Origin: Paenibacillus cymbidii
GTDB taxonomy: Bacteria > Bacillota > Bacilli > Paenibacillales > NBRC-103111
Length of the DNA: 64,000 nucleotides
Reading direction: 5' to 3'
Assembly: GCF_004764705.1 (NCBI RefSeq)
Contig: NZ_SHLX01000004.1
Coordinates: 62,001-126,000, forward strand
Part shown: piece after piece, positions 25,448 to 34,460 of the stretch
Numbering within the stretch: the first letter of the stretch is position 1
How the letters are laid out: every line of letters begins with the position of its first letter
Position numbers and translations under genes: made by a program
The notes under the pieces: generated by a model
What the model was told of the DNA's origin: nothing
Databases searched by the model: none
The model's input: the letters and a program-made list of their open reading frames with translations, nothing else

Positions 25448-27268
25448 TTGGGGGGACTGGCGGTGAAGCTGCGCAACAAGACGTTTGCGGCATTTCTCGG
25501 CTTCATCGTATTACCGCTGCTTGCCTTGGGCGTGGCGGCCTACTTGCTGCTGCAGAGCACCATCGCCAAAAAATACGGCGAACAAACGGAGCTGACGCTG
25601 CGTGCGGTGGGCAGCAACGTCGCTTCCGTGTTCAAGGAAGCGAATGCGCTTTCCGATACGTTCTACAGCATTTTTATGATGCGGACGCCGGTAATCGACA
25701 TGCAGAACGCAAGCTCGATGCTTGAGGTGTACGAATCGGAACGCAACCTGCGCAGCATTTTGCTCTCGTATCCGTCTCTGCAATCGGTTTCATTCTATCA
25801 GCTTGACGGCGGCATGATCGGTGTCGATCTTGACCGCAAGCAGCGCGTCGCTTTTTCGGATCTGTCGCAGGACCCGCTTTACCGCGAGGCGCACGAGCTG
25901 AACGGCTTCCCCTTGTGGCTCGGACCTTACGAAAACAAACGGCTTTCCGGCGGCGGCGATGTGTTGACGCAACTGCGGATGGTGCGGGATTTCAATACGC
26001 TAACGGTCAAAGGGACGATGCTGCTCCAACTGCACATGGACGATTTGCGCCAGTTGTTCCGGTCCTACGACAAAGGTGGAGGCAACCGCCACCGGTTTCT
26101 GCTGGTCGATCCGCTCGGCACGGTCATCTTCGACAACGACGAAGCGCTGATCGGCAAACCGCTGCCGTTCGCGGCCGGTCCGGAGCCGTACACGAGCCGG
26201 GTTATGCCGTTCGACAACGTGCGCAGCCTCGTTTCCGTCTACCGCCTCGAGCTCGACGCGCTTGGCGTCAAGGGATGGAGCGTGGTGTCGATCGCGTCGT
26301 GGAAACATTTGTCGGGCGAAACGAATGTGCTGATGGGCTGGGTGGCTGCCGTTACGTTCGGCTGTGTGGTGTTCGCCTTGCTGTTCAATATGCTGTTCGT
26401 GAACCGGATCATCCGCCTCCTCCTGCGTGTCGTGCAATCGATGCGCAGCGTTGAGCGCGGCGATTTTCTCGTGCGAGTCCCCGTGCGGGGGCGCGACGAA
26501 ACGAGCTTCCTTGCGAACGGCTTCAATCGGCTGGTGGAGCGCGTGGAGAAGCTGCTCAGCGACGTGAAGCGGGAGCAGGACCGCAAGAACAAGGCGGAGT
26601 TCATGCTGCTGCAGGCGCAGATCAAACCGCATTTTCTGTACAACACGCTGGAATCGATCAATGCGCTGGCGATGCAGAACGAAGGGCGCAAGGTGAGCCA
26701 AATGGTGGTCAGGCTCGGCAATATGCTGCGGCTCAGCATCCACCAGCAGGAGGAAATTCGCCTCCGCCAAGAAATCGATCACTTGAAAAATTACTTGGAC
26801 ATCCAGATGTACCGGTTCGAGGATTTGTTCGATTATACGATCGATGCGCCGGGCGAGCTGATGGACTGTACGGTGCAGAAGCTGACGTTGCAGCCGCTGG
26901 TGGAAAACGCGATCCAGCACGGCTTCGACGGCATCGCTTACCGCGGCAAGCTGAACATTGCCGTTGCGGAGGAGAACGGACGCATCGCGATTACGGTGAG
27001 CGACAACGGCGTCGGCATCCCGGCCGAACGATTGGCTAGGTTCCGCTATCATTCGCAGCAGGCGGGCGGCGACAAAGAAGCGGCTTCGATGGCCGTCCAT
27101 TGCGGCGAAGGAGGCGGGCTGGGCGTGAACAACGTGGCCGACCGCATCCGCATCCATTACGGCGACGCGTACGGTTTGTTTATCTGCAGCGCCCCCGGTC
27201 AGGGCACAACGATCAAGTGCACGATTCCCAAGCAACCGCAGCAGGCGGAGATGGAGGCGGGAGCATGA
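25448..27268 (+). CDS. YesM-family sensor histidine kinase
   Basis: About 606 residues. The order is TM1 (about 17-36), a large extracytoplasmic domain, TM2 (about 295-320), HAMP, then the HisKA_7TM-type kinase box LLQAQIKPHFLYNTLES with phospho-acceptor H395. The ATPase follows with the N box ENAIQHGF, the G1 box VSDNGVGIP and the G2 box GGLGVNN. The start is uncertain: TTG 25448 has GGGAGGA 5 bases upstream, and GTG 25463 gives the more typical MKLRNK. It overlaps the response-regulator start by ATGA, so the two form one signalling pair, probably controlling the transporter operon before it. Confidence 0.9.
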   Translation: MGGLAVKLRNKTFAAFLGFIVLPLLALGVAAYLLLQSTIAKKYGEQTELTLRAVGSNVASVFKEANALSDTFYSIFMMRTPVIDMQNASSMLEVYESERNLRSILLSYPSLQSVSFYQLDGGMIGVDLDRKQRVAFSDLSQDPLYREAHELNGFPLWLGPYENKRLSGGGDVLTQLRMVRDFNTLTVKGTMLLQLHMDDLRQLFRSYDKGGGNRHRFLLVDPLGTVIFDNDEALIGKPLPFAAGPEPYTSRVMPFDNVRSLVSVYRLELDALGVKGWSVVSIASWKHLSGETNVLMGWVAAVTFGCVVFALLFNMLFVNRIIRLLLRVVQSMRSVERGDFLVRVPVRGRDETSFLANGFNRLVERVEKLLSDVKREQDRKNKAEFMLLQAQIKPHFLYNTLESINALAMQNEGRKVSQMVVRLGNMLRLSIHQQEEIRLRQEIDHLKNYLDIQMYRFEDLFDYTIDAPGELMDCTVQKLTLQPLVENAIQHGFDGIAYRGKLNIAVAEENGRIAITVSDNGVGIPAERLARFRYHSQQAGGDKEAASMAVHCGEGGGLGVNNVADRIRIHYGDAYGLFICSAPGQGTTIKCTIPKQPQQAEMEAGA

Positions 27269-28131
27269 AGCTGAAAGCGATGCTGGTCGACGATGAAATT
27301 CATTTGCTGCGCAATTTGCAAACGGTGCTTCCCTGGGAGCGGCTGCAAATCGACGTTGTTGCGCTTGCCCGCAACGGGGAGCAGGCGCTGGAGGAAGCCG
27401 AGCGGCACCGGCCGGACATTGTGCTGAGCGATATTCGCATGCCGCTGATGGACGGCATTCGGCTGCTGGAGGAGCTGCGGCGGCGGGACATTCGCAGTGA
27501 AGTCATCATGATTACCGGCCACCAGGACTTCGAGTATGCCAGATCCGTCTTGAAACACGGCGCCCGCGATTACGTGTTGAAGCCGATCGATTACGAGGAG
27601 CTAGAGCGGACGGTCGAAGAGCTGGCGGCGGAAATCCGCTCGCGGCGCATGAAGCTGGTGCAGGAGGAGAAAAAGGGGAGCCGCGTGTTCCATGCGTATA
27701 AACGTCCGAAGCGCAGCTTGCCTTTGATGCCGGAGCGGAACGTCGACATGGCGAGGGAAGCGCAGCGCGAGGCAAGCGGACGGAAGAGCGGCGAACAGCT
27801 GATGCGCGAAGCGCGCGATTACATCGAGCGGCATCTTGAGGACAACTTCGGCATCGAAGAGCTGGCCGCGCGGCTTGGCATCAGCTACAGCTATTTCAGC
27901 ATGCTGTTCAAGCAGCACTTTGCCGCGACTTTCGTCGAGTATGTGACCGCGCGCCGGATGGAGCGGGCCAAGTCGCTGCTGCTGAACCCGGACAACAGTA
28001 TCGCCCAGATCGGCAAAACGGTCGGCATTCCGGAGCGGCGCTATTTTACAAAAGTGTTCCAGAAGCGGGTAGGCGTCAGCCCGTCGGAATATCGCGGCAG
28101 GCATGGCGTAAAGTCGCGAATGGAGAGTTGA
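27265..28131 (+). CDS. YesN-type response regulator (REC plus AraC)
   Basis: A 288-residue protein. The receiver domain has the phospho-acceptor D56 in DIVLSDIRMPLMDG and the conserved K in YVLKPIDY. A ~70-residue linker leads to an AraC double helix-turn-helix (EELAARLGISYSYFSMLFKQ and IAQIGKTVGIPERRYFTKVF). It overlaps the kinase stop by 4 bases. It is shorter than many YesN proteins because the middle region is only a basic linker. Activation of the preceding sugar uptake genes is inferred from position. Confidence 0.92.
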   Translation: MKLKAMLVDDEIHLLRNLQTVLPWERLQIDVVALARNGEQALEEAERHRPDIVLSDIRMPLMDGIRLLEELRRRDIRSEVIMITGHQDFEYARSVLKHGARDYVLKPIDYEELERTVEELAAEIRSRRMKLVQEEKKGSRVFHAYKRPKRSLPLMPERNVDMAREAQREASGRKSGEQLMREARDYIERHLEDNFGIEELAARLGISYSYFSMLFKQHFAATFVEYVTARRMERAKSLLLNPDNSIAQIGKTVGIPERRYFTKVFQKRVGVSPSEYRGRHGVKSRMES

Positions 28132-28168
28132 AACAGCTTCGACATTTGCTTCTTCGATTGGGAGTTAA

Positions 28169-28241
28169 CGACACCCCCTTGGTTTGCGCAAGGAGAGAAC
28201 CTTAACCGGTTCCACCTGTGCATGGCTAAGGGGGTGTTTGT
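28169..28241 (+). terminator. Structured intergenic element, possibly a terminator
   Basis: ACACCCCCTT (28171-28180) pairs with AAGGGGGTGT (28228-28237). The 47-base interior holds two smaller stems, CCTTG/CAAGG and GAACC/GGTTC, so a three-way junction can be drawn; a few T follow. It lies between the yesN-like gene and the next regulator. It could end the upstream operon or act as a leader; no known riboswitch class was recognised. Confidence 0.5.
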
Positions 28242-28379
28242 CTATGTTGCAGGAAATAGAGGAATGAGGCTATCCAAACGCGTATCTTTACGTATGGGGT
28301 GCAACCATAGATCAACTTTTTTTAGCTGATTCACCAAAATATATTCTAATACAGATTATGTATGGAAATGGGGGATCCA

Positions 28380-30668
28380 ATGAACGCGTTGTTCCGGGGG
28401 AAATCCATCAAAGGAAAAATGTTCGTGTCGTATGTGGTTGTCGCTTTCATTCCGATGCTTTTTATCAGTGTGCTCGGCTACGGATGGACAGTGAAAATCG
28501 TCAAGGAGCAAACGGCAGCCATGTATTACGAGAAGCTCGATCAGGCGCGGGCCGCGATGGACAGACGGTTTATCGACATGGACCGGCTGCTGGATACGCT
28601 CATCAGTACCCGATGGGTCCAAAAAATCGGCAACATGTACGGACCGTCGATTCAAGCCGATCGTCTCGAGCCATCGGAAATCCGCGGATATGCGGACGAA
28701 ATTCGCAACTACGAATCGTTGAACGGGTTTATCGACCGGATTGCGATTATCCTGAATACGAAGCGATTGGTGCTGACGGAGAACGGCCTGGACGATTATG
28801 AATGGTTCTTCGAAAGGAACTACAGGGTGGAAAACATGAAAGCCGCCGACTGGTTGCCATTGATCGACACGTTCAATCACGGCAGCGTGCTGAACCCCGG
28901 ACAGGTGTACACTTACGACGGTTCCAAACGGGCGATGACTTACGTCAAGACGATGCCGCTCATCGATCAAACTCCCGTTGCTACGCTTCTGCTGTCGATC
29001 GAAGAGAAGTCAATCCAGGAATTGCTGCACACGGGATCGTATGAGCGCAGCCATTCCTTGTATATTCTCGATGCCAATAATGAATTGGTGACGGGAGTCA
29101 ACATCGACGAGGACATCCGACCGTTGCTGAACGACTTGCCGGATGCGGGAGCGCGGATCACAAGTATCGTGAAGAACCAAAACGGAGACGAGTATTTCAC
29201 TTTCCTCACCCAATCCGAAGTGAACGGCTGGAAGTATATCGCCGTCATTCCGACAAGCATGGTTCTGAGCCAGGTGCAGGTTATCAAATATGCGGTGTTC
29301 ATCCTGATCGCGATTTCGATCGTAATCGGAATTTCATTTTCCTATGGTTTTGCCATTCGCAATTACCGTCCGCTCAAAGGATTGCTCAGCAAGCTGAACA
29401 GCGGCACGGCAGCCGACAGCAATCCGTATCGCGGCAGCAACGAGTACAACTATTTGGAGTCTGCATTCGACACGATCATATCCAGCAACCATGAGCTCGA
29501 ACGGAAGGTGGAGTATTATTTGCCGCTGGCGATCCATTCGTTTTTTCTTAAGCTGCTGTACAATTTGCACGCTCCGGCCGAAATCAGCTACGCGCGGCAG
29601 ACGATCGGAATCGGGACAACGAACGATGCCTGGCGGGTCGCGCTCCTGTATGTTGAAAGCGTTTGCGACGAAAGTGTTTCGATCGGCCAGAAAGTATCGA
29701 AGTGGACCTTGGAAGGGAATTGGCCGTTGTATCTGGTTGAAATCGAAGGCAATCGGCTGGCGCTCATTCTCAATACGGGGGATCGAAGCAAGGCGGAAGA
29801 AGCCATCGGGCAAGTGAAGCTGTCGCTGCTGGAGACGTACGGAGAGCACCGCAGTTACGTAGGCGTCGGCGGCTCGTGCGCCGAGCTGGCCGAAATCAGC
29901 GGCTCGCACAAGGAGGCCGTGATGGCGCTTCACTATGCGTTCGTCCGTGACGGCGCGCCTCGCGGCATGGTGTTCTTCGCCGATATCGACGCCGACACCG
30001 GCTTCCGTTATTACTTCCCGACCGATAAAGAGGAAGAGCTTGTCGCCAAAATGAGACACGGACAGTTCGAACAGGTCGAGGCGGTGCTCGGCCAATTGAT
30101 CGAAATCAACGTCGGCAAGGGCAACTACCATTTCATCACGCTGCAATGTTTTTTTCACGATTTGTTGTCCACGGCGCTCAAAGCGCTTTCCAACGCGGAG
30201 CTTGGCATCGCCAATGTGATTAACGAACGCGAGTTTATGCGGTTGAATACGATTAACAGCATGAAGGAATATGTTTATGATGTTTATGCGCGCGTATGCG
30301 CGGAGATGACGCTCATAAGAGAAGCGGGCAATTCGCAAGTCAAACACGACATTTGGCGCTATATCGACGACAACTGCTATGACGGCAATCTCTCTCTCGA
30401 CGCGGTGGCCGACCGCTTCGGTTTGTCCGTACCTTATATGAGCAAGTTCATCAAGGAGCAGACCGGTTACAATTTCGTCGAATACATCGCGCGCAAAAGA
30501 GTGATGATGGCGAAGCAGCTGCTGGTCGATCAGGCGCTTACCGTGGAAGAAATCGGCATGCGAATCGGGTATGCGAACGTGCTCACCTTTCGCCGCGCAT
30601 TCAAGAAGTATTCCGGCATCACGCCGGGCGAGTACCGGACGATGAAGCTGCAGTCGAAGCCGGAATGA
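28380..30668 (+). CDS. Membrane-bound AraC-family one-component regulator
   Basis: A 762-residue protein. TM1 is near residues 14-36 (SYVVVAFIPMLFISVLGYG). A ~260-residue extracytoplasmic sensor precedes TM2 (VFILIAISIVIGISFSYGF, about 307-325). A cytoplasmic segment then leads to a C-terminal AraC double helix-turn-helix (LDAVADRFGLSVPYMSKFIK and VEEIGMRIGYANVLTFRRAF). There is no kinase or receiver domain, so sensing and DNA binding are in one chain. The ATG at 28380 follows GGGGGA. It precedes the binding protein and permeases at 30857-34448, which it probably controls. Confidence 0.88.
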   Translation: MNALFRGKSIKGKMFVSYVVVAFIPMLFISVLGYGWTVKIVKEQTAAMYYEKLDQARAAMDRRFIDMDRLLDTLISTRWVQKIGNMYGPSIQADRLEPSEIRGYADEIRNYESLNGFIDRIAIILNTKRLVLTENGLDDYEWFFERNYRVENMKAADWLPLIDTFNHGSVLNPGQVYTYDGSKRAMTYVKTMPLIDQTPVATLLLSIEEKSIQELLHTGSYERSHSLYILDANNELVTGVNIDEDIRPLLNDLPDAGARITSIVKNQNGDEYFTFLTQSEVNGWKYIAVIPTSMVLSQVQVIKYAVFILIAISIVIGISFSYGFAIRNYRPLKGLLSKLNSGTAADSNPYRGSNEYNYLESAFDTIISSNHELERKVEYYLPLAIHSFFLKLLYNLHAPAEISYARQTIGIGTTNDAWRVALLYVESVCDESVSIGQKVSKWTLEGNWPLYLVEIEGNRLALILNTGDRSKAEEAIGQVKLSLLETYGEHRSYVGVGGSCAELAEISGSHKEAVMALHYAFVRDGAPRGMVFFADIDADTGFRYYFPTDKEEELVAKMRHGQFEQVEAVLGQLIEINVGKGNYHFITLQCFFHDLLSTALKALSNAELGIANVINEREFMRLNTINSMKEYVYDVYARVCAEMTLIREAGNSQVKHDIWRYIDDNCYDGNLSLDAVADRFGLSVPYMSKFIKEQTGYNFVEYIARKRVMMAKQLLVDQALTVEEIGMRIGYANVLTFRRAFKKYSGITPGEYRTMKLQSKPE

Positions 30669-30751
30669 AAAAACGATGCCGATCATAAAATACGATCCCC
30701 TGGCTTTGACGGGCGCGGGGGATGTTCGAGATGAAATAACGAACTGCCGTC

Positions 30752-30820
30752 AAATAACGATCGTTGCCCATTATCGCCCGCCGCATCATAATTTGGGATG
30801 GAATCGCTGCAGCGTTCCCA
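30752..30820 (+). promoter_or_regulatory. Upstream region of the second binding-protein gene with two dyads
   Basis: AAATAACGATCGTT (30752-30765) contains the perfect palindrome AACGATCGTT, and the same 14 bases recur at 36911-36924. A hairpin follows: TGGGA (30794-30798) with TCCCA (30816-30820) around CGCTGCAGCG. These lie 37-105 bases before the lipoprotein start. The AraC protein upstream is a candidate binder. No clear -35/-10 pair was found. Confidence 0.4.
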
Positions 30821-30856
30821 TTGGCTCAACCAGGATAAGAGAGGGGCAAATGGTCC

Positions 30857-32509
30857 ATGTTGAAAAAAGCAGCCTCGGTATTGTTACCGCTTTCAATTTC
30901 GTTAGCGCTCGCCCTTGCCGGGTGCTCCGGCAGCAAGACGGGCAGTTCGGCGAGCAGCAGCCCGCCAGCTTCGACTTCATCCGGCAATACACACGAGCCT
31001 GCAAAAACGAATGCTGCGGGTACCAAGCTTTCCGCCTCCGGCGAAACGTTGTCGTTCGCAGTCATCGATATCGGCGCGAGCGGCCCCAGCTACAACGACG
31101 ACAATCTTCCGATCATCAAGGAACTGGAGAAGCAAACGGGTGTCAAAATAAAATTTGAAGCCGTTTACACCGATTACAGCACGATCATGCGTACCCGCAT
31201 CGCGGCAGCATCGAATTTGCCGGATATCATGCAGCTGCCGCAAGGAGACGATCCGGTCAAGATCGCCAAGGGCGGCGTCATTATTCCGTTGAATGAGCTC
31301 ATCGACAAATATGCGCCGAATACCAAAAAATTTCTCGATGCAAATCCCGATGTCAAAAAGACGTTGACCGCGCCGGACGGCTCGATCTACGCCTTCCCCG
31401 GCGTGGTGTCGCCAGCGGGGAACGATTTTAACGTGAACGGGATCGGCTACCGGCAGGATTGGGCGGAGAAGCTGAATCTGAAAGCGCCCGTAACGATCGA
31501 TGACTGGCACAACATGCTGCTCGCCTTCCGCGACGGGGATCCGAACGGCAACGGCAAGCCCGATGAAATACCGTATGCCGCTTCCGGAATCGGGGCGCTC
31601 GATAAATTCGCTCAAGCTTACGGCATGACGCCCGTCAGCTCTTATTTTGCCATCAATAAACAGGGCAAGGTCGAGTACGCATGGACGAACCCGAAAGCGA
31701 AAGACTATTTGACCGAAATGAACAAATGGTGGAACGAGAAGCTGATCGACCCGGGCCTGTTGACGCCTCATGCCGACAAAGTGACCGCTTATGTCGTTGG
31801 GGACCTGACCGGCGGTTATTCGATCTGGGCCCAGCGTTTCGACCAGTACACGAAGGAAATGCAAAAAAACTTTCCCAAAGCGCAATGGGTAATTGCGGCT
31901 CCGCCTCAAGGCCCGCAGGGAGACCGGTTCTACGAGGTGAACGCGGCAACGGACGGCAACCGTTACGCCATTTCCAAAAACGCCAAAAATCCGGAGCTTG
32001 CGGTCAAATGGCTCGATTATTTGTTCGCCAGCGAGCAAGGCCAGCTGTTGTTCAATTATGGCATCGAAGGGGTTACCTATACCATGGTAAACGGAAAGCC
32101 CCAGTATACGGAGGAAGTGACGAACAACCCGAAATATCCGAACCCCGGCTCGGTATTGGGCAATTACGGTGCGGCGGGACGTTTTCCGCAAATCATTTCG
32201 CCCGACGCGCTTAGCCAGCAATCGAAAATTCTTATGCCGGAAGCATCGCTGAAGAGACTGCAGGACATCAAAGCGTATTATCGTCCGGCATTCCCGAGCG
32301 TCATGAGCACTTCGGAGGAGGCGTCCGCTTATGCCCAGAGGATGGCGGATATCGATACGTACCGGCAAGAAATGGTCGCGAAATTCATCACGGGGGCGGA
32401 ACCGCTGGCGAACTTCGACAAGTTCGTGCAAACGTTAAAAACGATGGGCATCGAAGATGTCGTCAAAATCAAGCAAACGCAATATGACCGCTGGACGAGC
32501 ATGAAATAA
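30857..32509 (+). CDS. LplA-like extracellular solute-binding lipoprotein
   Basis: A 550-residue lipoprotein with lipobox LALAGC near residue 22, a long Ser/Pro-rich linker, and the large family-1 binding-protein fold typical of Paenibacillus LplA-type proteins (KLSASGETLSFAVIDIG, LPDIMQLPQGDDPVKIAKGG, GDPNGNGKPDEIPYAASG). The NPNGNGKPD-like segment resembles a calcium-binding loop seen in this group. It supplies substrate to the LplB/LplC permeases that follow. A hairpin at 32528-32570 separates it from them. Confidence 0.9.
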   Translation: MLKKAASVLLPLSISLALALAGCSGSKTGSSASSSPPASTSSGNTHEPAKTNAAGTKLSASGETLSFAVIDIGASGPSYNDDNLPIIKELEKQTGVKIKFEAVYTDYSTIMRTRIAAASNLPDIMQLPQGDDPVKIAKGGVIIPLNELIDKYAPNTKKFLDANPDVKKTLTAPDGSIYAFPGVVSPAGNDFNVNGIGYRQDWAEKLNLKAPVTIDDWHNMLLAFRDGDPNGNGKPDEIPYAASGIGALDKFAQAYGMTPVSSYFAINKQGKVEYAWTNPKAKDYLTEMNKWWNEKLIDPGLLTPHADKVTAYVVGDLTGGYSIWAQRFDQYTKEMQKNFPKAQWVIAAPPQGPQGDRFYEVNAATDGNRYAISKNAKNPELAVKWLDYLFASEQGQLLFNYGIEGVTYTMVNGKPQYTEEVTNNPKYPNPGSVLGNYGAAGRFPQIISPDALSQQSKILMPEASLKRLQDIKAYYRPAFPSVMSTSEEASAYAQRMADIDTYRQEMVAKFITGAEPLANFDKFVQTLKTMGIEDVVKIKQTQYDRWTSMK

Positions 32510-32527
32510 ACGATATCGTCATTGATG

Positions 32528-32570
32528 GGCCGGATCGCGGCAACATGCTTGCGCTGCCTTGAATCCGGCC
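32528..32570 (+). promoter_or_regulatory. Intercistronic hairpin between binding protein and permeases
   Basis: GGCCGGAT (32528-32535) pairs with ATCCGGCC (32563-32570), and inner GGCA/TGCC extends the stem. No T run follows, so it more likely stabilises the upstream mRNA or sets processing than terminates. Confidence 0.55.
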
Positions 32571-32606
32571 TGCCAACGACCCGAACGAAAGATAAGGAGC
32601 GTCGCC

Positions 32607-33566
32607 ATGATACACGAGAACGGTATGTCCGCCTTACATCGGACTGCGGCTGCGAACAAATGGACATATTTGCGCAAAAATGTCGTCAAGAGCAAATATT
32701 TGCTGCTGTTGTTGCTGCCCGGGACCGCCTATCTCATTATTTTCCAATATATTCCCATGTATGGCGTCATTATCGCCTTCAAAGATTTTTCGCCGGGATT
32801 CGGCATTATGGGAAGCGAATGGGTCGGTTTTCGCTGGTTCGGCGAGTTTTTTCATTCCGTTTACGCCTACCGGCTGCTGCGCAATACGATTCTGATCAGC
32901 TTGTATTCGCTCCTCTGGGGATTTCCGATTCCGATTATTTTCGCGCTTCTGTTAAACGAAATCCGCAACGGTTTTTTCAAGCGGGCGGTGCAGACGGTAA
33001 GTTATTTCCCCCATTTCATCTCAACGGTCATTATCGCAGGGTTGATCGTCAATTTCCTTTCGCCGACCGACGGCTTGTTCGGGTTGCTGTTCAAATCGAT
33101 CACCGGAGAATCGACAAGTCTGCTGACCGAGCCCGCATGGTTTCGCACGATTTATATCGGTTCGGGAATTTGGCAAGGGTTCGGCTGGAGTTCGATTATT
33201 TACTTGGCTGCGCTGTCGGCGATCGACCCGCAGCTGTTCGATGCGGCCAAAATCGATGGAGCGGGGCGATGGAAACAGATGCTGCACATTACATTGCCAG
33301 GCATTATGCCAACCATGGTCATTCTGCTCATCCTGAATATGGGCAGTTTATTGAGTGTCGGAGCCGAAAAAATCATCCTGCTGTATTCGCCGGCCATCTA
33401 CGAAACTTCCGACGTGATCGCCACCTATGTGTACCGGCGGGGTCTGCTCGGGGCGGATTACAGCTTCGGTGCGGCGGTGGGCTTGTTCAATTCGGTCGCC
33501 AATTTCCTGCTGCTCCTCATCGTCAATGCCGTCAGCAAAAAAGTCAATCAAACGTCTTTGTGGTAG
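32607..33566 (+). CDS. LplB-like ABC transporter permease
   Basis: A 319-residue permease with six membrane helices. It has the LplB-type start YLLLLLLPGTAYLIIFQYIP and MYGVIIAFKDFSPGFGIMGS, and the EAA-type loop DAAKIDGAGRWKQMLHITLPG near residue 215. AAGGAG stands before the ATG at 32607. It pairs with the 33570 permease to import a poly- or oligosaccharide delivered by the 30857 lipoprotein. The ATPase is not in the window. Confidence 0.93.
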   Translation: MIHENGMSALHRTAAANKWTYLRKNVVKSKYLLLLLLPGTAYLIIFQYIPMYGVIIAFKDFSPGFGIMGSEWVGFRWFGEFFHSVYAYRLLRNTILISLYSLLWGFPIPIIFALLLNEIRNGFFKRAVQTVSYFPHFISTVIIAGLIVNFLSPTDGLFGLLFKSITGESTSLLTEPAWFRTIYIGSGIWQGFGWSSIIYLAALSAIDPQLFDAAKIDGAGRWKQMLHITLPGIMPTMVILLILNMGSLLSVGAEKIILLYSPAIYETSDVIATYVYRRGLLGADYSFGAAVGLFNSVANFLLLLIVNAVSKKVNQTSLW

Positions 33567-33569
33567 GGG

Positions 33570-34448
33570 ATGTCCGTGAAAACGAAAAATGACCGTATCG
33601 TCGAAGGCGTTATTGCCTGTCTCCTGTTCGTGATCGGACTATCGACGATCTATCCGTTTCTTTATGTATTCAGCATGTCGATCAGCTCGCCCGAGGAAGT
33701 TGTCGCCATGCGGATATGGTTGTGGCCACGGGGATTTTCCCTGGAAAGTTACGGGCTGCTGTTCGAAAACGCCAATATGTGGAGAGGGTATTACAATACG
33801 ATTTGGTACACGCTCGTCGGCACGGCCATCAATATATTCGTTACCGTTACGTTTGCTTACCCCTTGTCGCGCCGCGATTTTTTCGCCCGCGGATACTTTA
33901 TGGTGCTGCTTGCCGTAACGATGTTTTTCAGCGGCGGCTTGATCCCCGACTTTTTATTGATCCAGAAGCTGGGGTTGTATGACACCCGCTGGGCGATTGT
34001 GCTTCCTGCCGCCATGAGCGCATGGACGGCCATCATGACGCGCGTTTACTTTCAATCCTCGATCCCGGACGGATTGACGGAAGCGGCCAAAATCGACGGC
34101 TGCTCCGACATCGGCATTCTGTACCGCGTCGTGATGCCGATCTCGCTGCCGATCGTCAGCGTCATCGCGCTGTATTCAGCCGTAGGGTTCTGGAACAGCT
34201 ATTTCTCCGCGCTCATTTATTTGCCGAATGCCAAGCTTCAGCCGCTGCAAGTGTATTTGATGAAGGTGCTGATCCAGAATTCGCCGGATCTCAATACGCA
34301 ATTCGACGATGCCATGACACGCGACATGTTTGCGACGCAGCTCAAATATTCAATCATCATCGTATCGATCGTTCCCATCATCTGCTCGTATCCGTTTCTG
34401 CAAAAATATTTCGTCAAAGGCGCAGTTGTTGGCGCCATTAAAGAATAA
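33570..34448 (+). CDS. LplC-like ABC transporter permease
   Basis: A 292-residue permease with six helices. It has the LplC landmarks STIYPFLYVFSMSISSPEEV and FSGGLIPDFLLIQKLGLYDTR, and the EAA loop TEAAKIDGCSDIGILYRVVM near residue 170. It begins 4 bases after the LplB-like stop and is translationally close-coupled to it. Confidence 0.93.
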   Translation: MSVKTKNDRIVEGVIACLLFVIGLSTIYPFLYVFSMSISSPEEVVAMRIWLWPRGFSLESYGLLFENANMWRGYYNTIWYTLVGTAINIFVTVTFAYPLSRRDFFARGYFMVLLAVTMFFSGGLIPDFLLIQKLGLYDTRWAIVLPAAMSAWTAIMTRVYFQSSIPDGLTEAAKIDGCSDIGILYRVVMPISLPIVSVIALYSAVGFWNSYFSALIYLPNAKLQPLQVYLMKVLIQNSPDLNTQFDDAMTRDMFATQLKYSIIIVSIVPIICSYPFLQKYFVKGAVVGAIKE

Positions 34449-34460
34449 GGGGAGCATCGT

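Noticed and set aside
29650-29670. Sequence resembling a CcpA cre site (TTGAAAGCGTTTGC)
   Set aside because: It lies inside the coding region of the membrane AraC gene, far from a promoter, and fits the consensus only partly.
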